The notes under the pieces are model-generated. The model had not been told where the DNA came from and made no database searches. It saw only the letters and a list, made by a program, of their open reading frames with translations. A DNA stretch of 46,162 bases from Planctomycetota bacterium (lineage in GTDB: Bacteria; Planctomycetota; Planctomycetia; Pirellulales; Pirellulaceae), in contig JACTND010000218.1 of the NCBI GenBank assembly GCA_014584305.1, forward strand, positions 1 through 46,162. Direction: 5' to 3'. Position 1 is the first letter of the stretch, and the number at the start of each line of letters is the position of its first letter. The translations under genes and the position numbers were made by a program. Of the stretch, positions 43,959 through 46,162 are shown piece after piece.

Positions 43959-44396
43959 TCAGGTTTCTGCGCTGGGCTCGTACTTGTACTCAGCATCACG
44001 GTACTCGTACTCGTACTCGATTGATCCCTCCGATATGGTCTCCGTGCGTTGGATCAACCGGCTGAGCATTGATACGATTCGTTCCGAGTCTGATTGTCCA
44101 CGAAGGTTCGATTCGTCGTCAAGGGCATCGCAAACCCGCAACACATCGTGTATCGCAGCACATTCCAGCGCCGATCCCCGAGCGATTTCAAAGTACCGGT
44201 TCTTATTCCTGAGACTTTGTTTGCCATTGCCCTCGACGATGTTCAGTGGAATCGATTGCGCCGCACGAAGCCATTGATCACGCGCTTGACGATTTGTCCC
44301 GCCGAGCGATTCTCCGATTGTGTACGAGAACGTCATGTAGTCGATCGAGGGTCGATAAACGTCGAGGCGTTCGTGGTCGAAAGTGGGTTCTGCCAT
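43959..44396 (-). CDS. four-helix-bundle protein (23S rRNA IVS-type, S23 family)
   Basis: 145 residues from the ATG at 44396, with GAAAGGCTCG upstream. The family pattern is clear: FDHERLDVYRPSIDYM at the start, then AAQSIPLNIVEGNGKQS, NRYFEIARGSALECAAIHDV and a last helix with LSRLIQRTETI. Members are helical bundles related to proteins encoded in rRNA intervening sequences and to the Avd accessory factor of diversity-generating retroelements; their usual role is unknown. The C-terminal Glu/Tyr-rich tail (about 126-140) is encoded by one of two inverted repeat arms that bracket the gene. The other arm ends 11 bases upstream of the start. Confidence 0.88.
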   Translation of the reverse strand: MAEPTFDHERLDVYRPSIDYMTFSYTIGESLGGTNRQARDQWLRAAQSIPLNIVEGNGKQSLRNKNRYFEIARGSALECAAIHDVLRVCDALDDESNLRGQSDSERIVSMLSRLIQRTETISEGSIEYEYEYRDAEYKYEPSAET

Positions 44397-44444
44397 CACG
44401 AGCCTTTCGAGTACGAGTACTGTTGCACTGAGTACGCGTACGAA
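43977..44444. repeat. inverted TACTCG-rich arms bracketing the four-helix-bundle gene
   Basis: The left arm (43977-44020) and the reverse complement of the right arm (44407-44444) align along their length apart from one extra TACTCG unit on the left. Shared blocks are TCGTAC, GTACTCAG and AGTACTCG/GGTACTCG followed by TACTCGA. The left arm lies in the 3' end of the gene, the right arm just before its start. They could pair in the transcript to sequester the start region, or be ends of a mobile cassette. No target duplication was seen. Confidence 0.8.
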
Positions 44445-44770
44445 TGAAACTGTGGTGGAGATTTCTGCTTCGATTGATTTGAGATACGCAACGTCCATAA
44501 TTGGTTTGCGAGGAAGTAGCTCGTCACTGACGTTTCGGTTTGCGATTCTGGCGTGAAAGGGGGCACAATGCGCTAAAGATGCTTTGGGTCAGTGAGACGC
44601 GAGGTGGAGATATTCCATTATTGGAAAGGATACGGTAAAACAACCCTTCCGAATTCTGAGGGATCGCTGTTACTTGTTCCTAGATTGAGTCTGGGTAACG
44701 GAAATCGCCGCGCCAGGTCACAAACTACTTCCGTGGAGTTCGAAGCGGGCGCCGGTCGCCGTGTGCTGCG
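44445..44770. other. intergenic region upstream of the four-helix gene, with a short palindromic repeat
   Basis: No gene is supported here. GTTCCTAGA at 44676-44684 and TCTGGGTAAC at 44690-44699 form an imperfect hairpin (one bulge, one wobble). It resembles the widespread GTTCCCAGA...TCTGGGAAC palindromes of cyanobacterial and planctomycete genomes; this copy appears degenerate. The stretch lies downstream of the ppk1 gene (44771). Confidence 0.4.
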
Positions 44771-46162
44771 TTATTCGCCCTCGACACGCCGCAGAGGCCG
44801 GAAAACCTCGCCACGCGGGTTGACGCGCTGCTGGATCAAGCGCTGACAATCTTCATATAATGCCTGCTGGGCGCGCTGGGGCTTGCGGCGCTTCCTAGCG
44901 ACACGCGCGAACTTGCCATCCGACTTCAATTCGTAGGCCCGCGTGTTGTCACCGAAATAAGCCTCCAAGGCTTGCCACAAGCGCCGCTGTCCATCAGCGT
45001 CTTCGACAGGGACCAACAACTCGACTCGGCGATCCAAATTGCGCCCCATCCAATCGGCGCTGGAGATGAAATAGCGTTCGGCGCCGCCGTGGTAGAAGTA
45101 CAGGATGCGGGCGTGCTCTAAAAAGCGATCGACAATACTTACAACGCGAATCTTTTCGCTCAAACCGGGCAAGCCGGGTCGCAAACAACAGACGCCGCGT
45201 ATATTCAATTGCACATCGACGCCCGCTTGCGACGCCGCATACAATTCGTTGATCAGCGCCTGGTCGACGAGTGAATTGAGTTTCACGCGGATCGCCGCGC
45301 GGCCACCGCTCTGTGCATTGACGGCCTCGTTGCGAATCAGGGTGGTGATGGTTTCACGCAAATCCAGCGGAGCCATAGCCAGTTTATGCAAGGGTTGCGG
45401 CGCCGACATCCCCGTAATCGCGTTAAAACAATGGACGGCATCTTGGCCTAACTGTTCGTCGCACGTAAACAAGCTGACATCGCTATACATGGCCGCAGTC
45501 GTTTCGTTGTAGTTACCCGTGCCGAAATGGACGTAACGTCGAATCCCGTCGCTGTCGCGGCGCACGACGATGCAGAGTTTGGCGTGGGTCTTCAACCCGC
45601 TGACCCCATAGATGACGTCCACTCCCGCCCGTTCCAGTCGCCGCGCCCACTGCACATTCCTTTGTTCATCGAAGCGAGCTTTGAGTTCCACAACCGCCGT
45701 AACGTGTTTGTTGTTCGCCCGCGCTTCCAACAGCGCATCGACCACTTTGCTCTCGCGGGCGGTGCGGTACAACGTTTGCTTGATGGCCAGCACGTGAGGA
45801 TCGCTCGCGGCCGCGCGCAGGAAATTCAAGACCGGTTCAAACTCTTGGTAGGGATGGATGAGCAGCCGATCGCCGCCGCGGATGACTTCGAAATGGTCGC
45901 ATCCGGACGGGAACTCGGGGGCGGGCAAGGGGGGCCAAGGCGAGTCGCGCAGTTCGGAAAAAGCCGAGCTGCTGGCCAGGTTCATCATGAAGGTCAAATC
46001 CACCGGTCCAGGAACGCGATAGACGCTGGATTCGTCTACCGCCAACGCTGCCAAGAGGAAATCGATCATCGCTGGGCTGGCGTTGTCGGCAATTTCCAGA
46101 CGGACGCATTGGCTGGACTGCCGTTGACTAATCAAGGTTACGACCTCCAACATGAAATCGTC
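44771..46162 (-). CDS. ppk1: polyphosphate kinase 1, C-terminal part (gene runs off the window)
   Basis: The frame is open to the window's right edge, and the visible 463 or so codons are the C-terminal two thirds of a ~700-residue PPK1. Motifs include VVELKARFDEQRNVQWARRL, GLKTHAKLCIVV (containing the autophosphorylated His in THAK), VHFGTGNYNETTA, and LNIRGVCCLRPGLPGLSEKI. The enzyme makes polyphosphate from ATP at the membrane. A Met at 46153 is internal, because the sequence upstream of it continues the family pattern (DDFMLEVV). The C-terminal tail is Arg-rich. Confidence 0.96.
   Translation of the reverse strand, partial: DDFMLEVVTLISQRQSSQCVRLEIADNASPAMIDFLLAALAVDESSVYRVPGPVDLTFMMNLASSSAFSELRDSPWPPLPAPEFPSGCDHFEVIRGGDRLLIHPYQEFEPVLNFLRAAASDPHVLAIKQTLYRTARESKVVDALLEARANNKHVTAVVELKARFDEQRNVQWARRLERAGVDVIYGVSGLKTHAKLCIVVRRDSDGIRRYVHFGTGNYNETTAAMYSDVSLFTCDEQLGQDAVHCFNAITGMSAPQPLHKLAMAPLDLRETITTLIRNEAVNAQSGGRAAIRVKLNSLVDQALINELYAASQAGVDVQLNIRGVCCLRPGLPGLSEKIRVVSIVDRFLEHARILYFYHGGAERYFISSADWMGRNLDRRVELLVPVEDADGQRRLWQALEAYFGDNTRAYELKSDGKFARVARKRRKPQRAQQALYEDCQRLIQQRVNPRGEVFRPLRRVEGE

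Noticed and set aside
43634..44065. 143-codon plus-strand frame downstream of the IS110 remnant
   Set aside because: It runs across hairpins and into the antisense of the four-helix gene, and no domain is visible.
1..46162. tRNA, rRNA and CRISPR arrays
   Set aside because: I looked for clover-leaf ends with CCA or GTTCGAA-type T loops, rRNA signatures and regularly spaced repeats, and found none by eye. A covariance search was not possible here.

Overview
The window reads as a chromosomal segment of a flagellated, diderm environmental bacterium. A planctomycete of the Pirellulales type is the most likely source. The reasons are the layout and divergent sequences of the flagellar genes, HDOD and HDOD-GGDEF proteins mixed in with them, TPR proteins of unknown role, a secretin-like secreted protein, a four-helix-bundle protein and a decayed IS110 element. 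This taxonomic call is inference, because no rRNA or tRNA was seen.

Layout. (1) 0.4-4.7 kb is a possible sensory or conflict island: a SLATT/DUF4231-like membrane protein, a small protein with repeated PG-[ED]-Y-L motifs, and a channel-like TrkA_N protein ending in a RyR domain. (2) 5.2-8.9 kb holds a stand-alone HDOD protein, a two-TM K+ channel with a TrkA_N domain, and an HDOD-GGDEF protein with a repeat tail. (3) 8.9-34.5 kb is a large flagellar region in four blocks. Block A (minus) has flgE, flgD, fliK, a FlgN-like helical protein and two TPR proteins, one with an STN-like domain. Block B (plus) has a FlgM-like anti-sigma factor, flagellin, fliD, fliS and a second HDOD-GGDEF gene. Block C (minus, tightly packed) runs flgB-flgC-fliE-fliF-fliG-fliH-fliI-fliJ-motE-like-fliQ-fliR-flhB. 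Block D (plus) has motA and two overlapping motB-like genes. fliP, flhA, fliM, fliN, flgG, flgK, flgL and fliA are not here and would have to lie elsewhere. (4) 34.7-42.4 kb is mostly metabolic: glgX, purM, a BaiN/HI0933-type flavoprotein, two tandem DUF2314 lipoproteins, a frameshifted secretin-like secreted gene and a cytochrome b561. (5) 42.4-44.8 kb is a decayed mobile region: an IS110 transposase remnant split by a 267-bp palindromic MITE-like insertion, several hairpins, and a four-helix-bundle gene bracketed by inverted arms. (6) The right edge holds the C-terminal part of polyphosphate kinase ppk1.

How the genes work together. Blocks A-D make the basal body, export apparatus, hook, filament and stator. 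Two diguanylate cyclase fusions (both with GG[DE]EF and an RxxD inhibitory site) sit beside them, which suggests local c-di-GMP control of motility. The FlgM-like protein directly before flagellin fits sigma-28 checkpoint control. The trio at the left end is the best candidate for an undescribed system: a two-repeat TM protein, a soluble motif protein, and a pore-helix protein with NAD-binding and RyR domains and no K+ selectivity filter.
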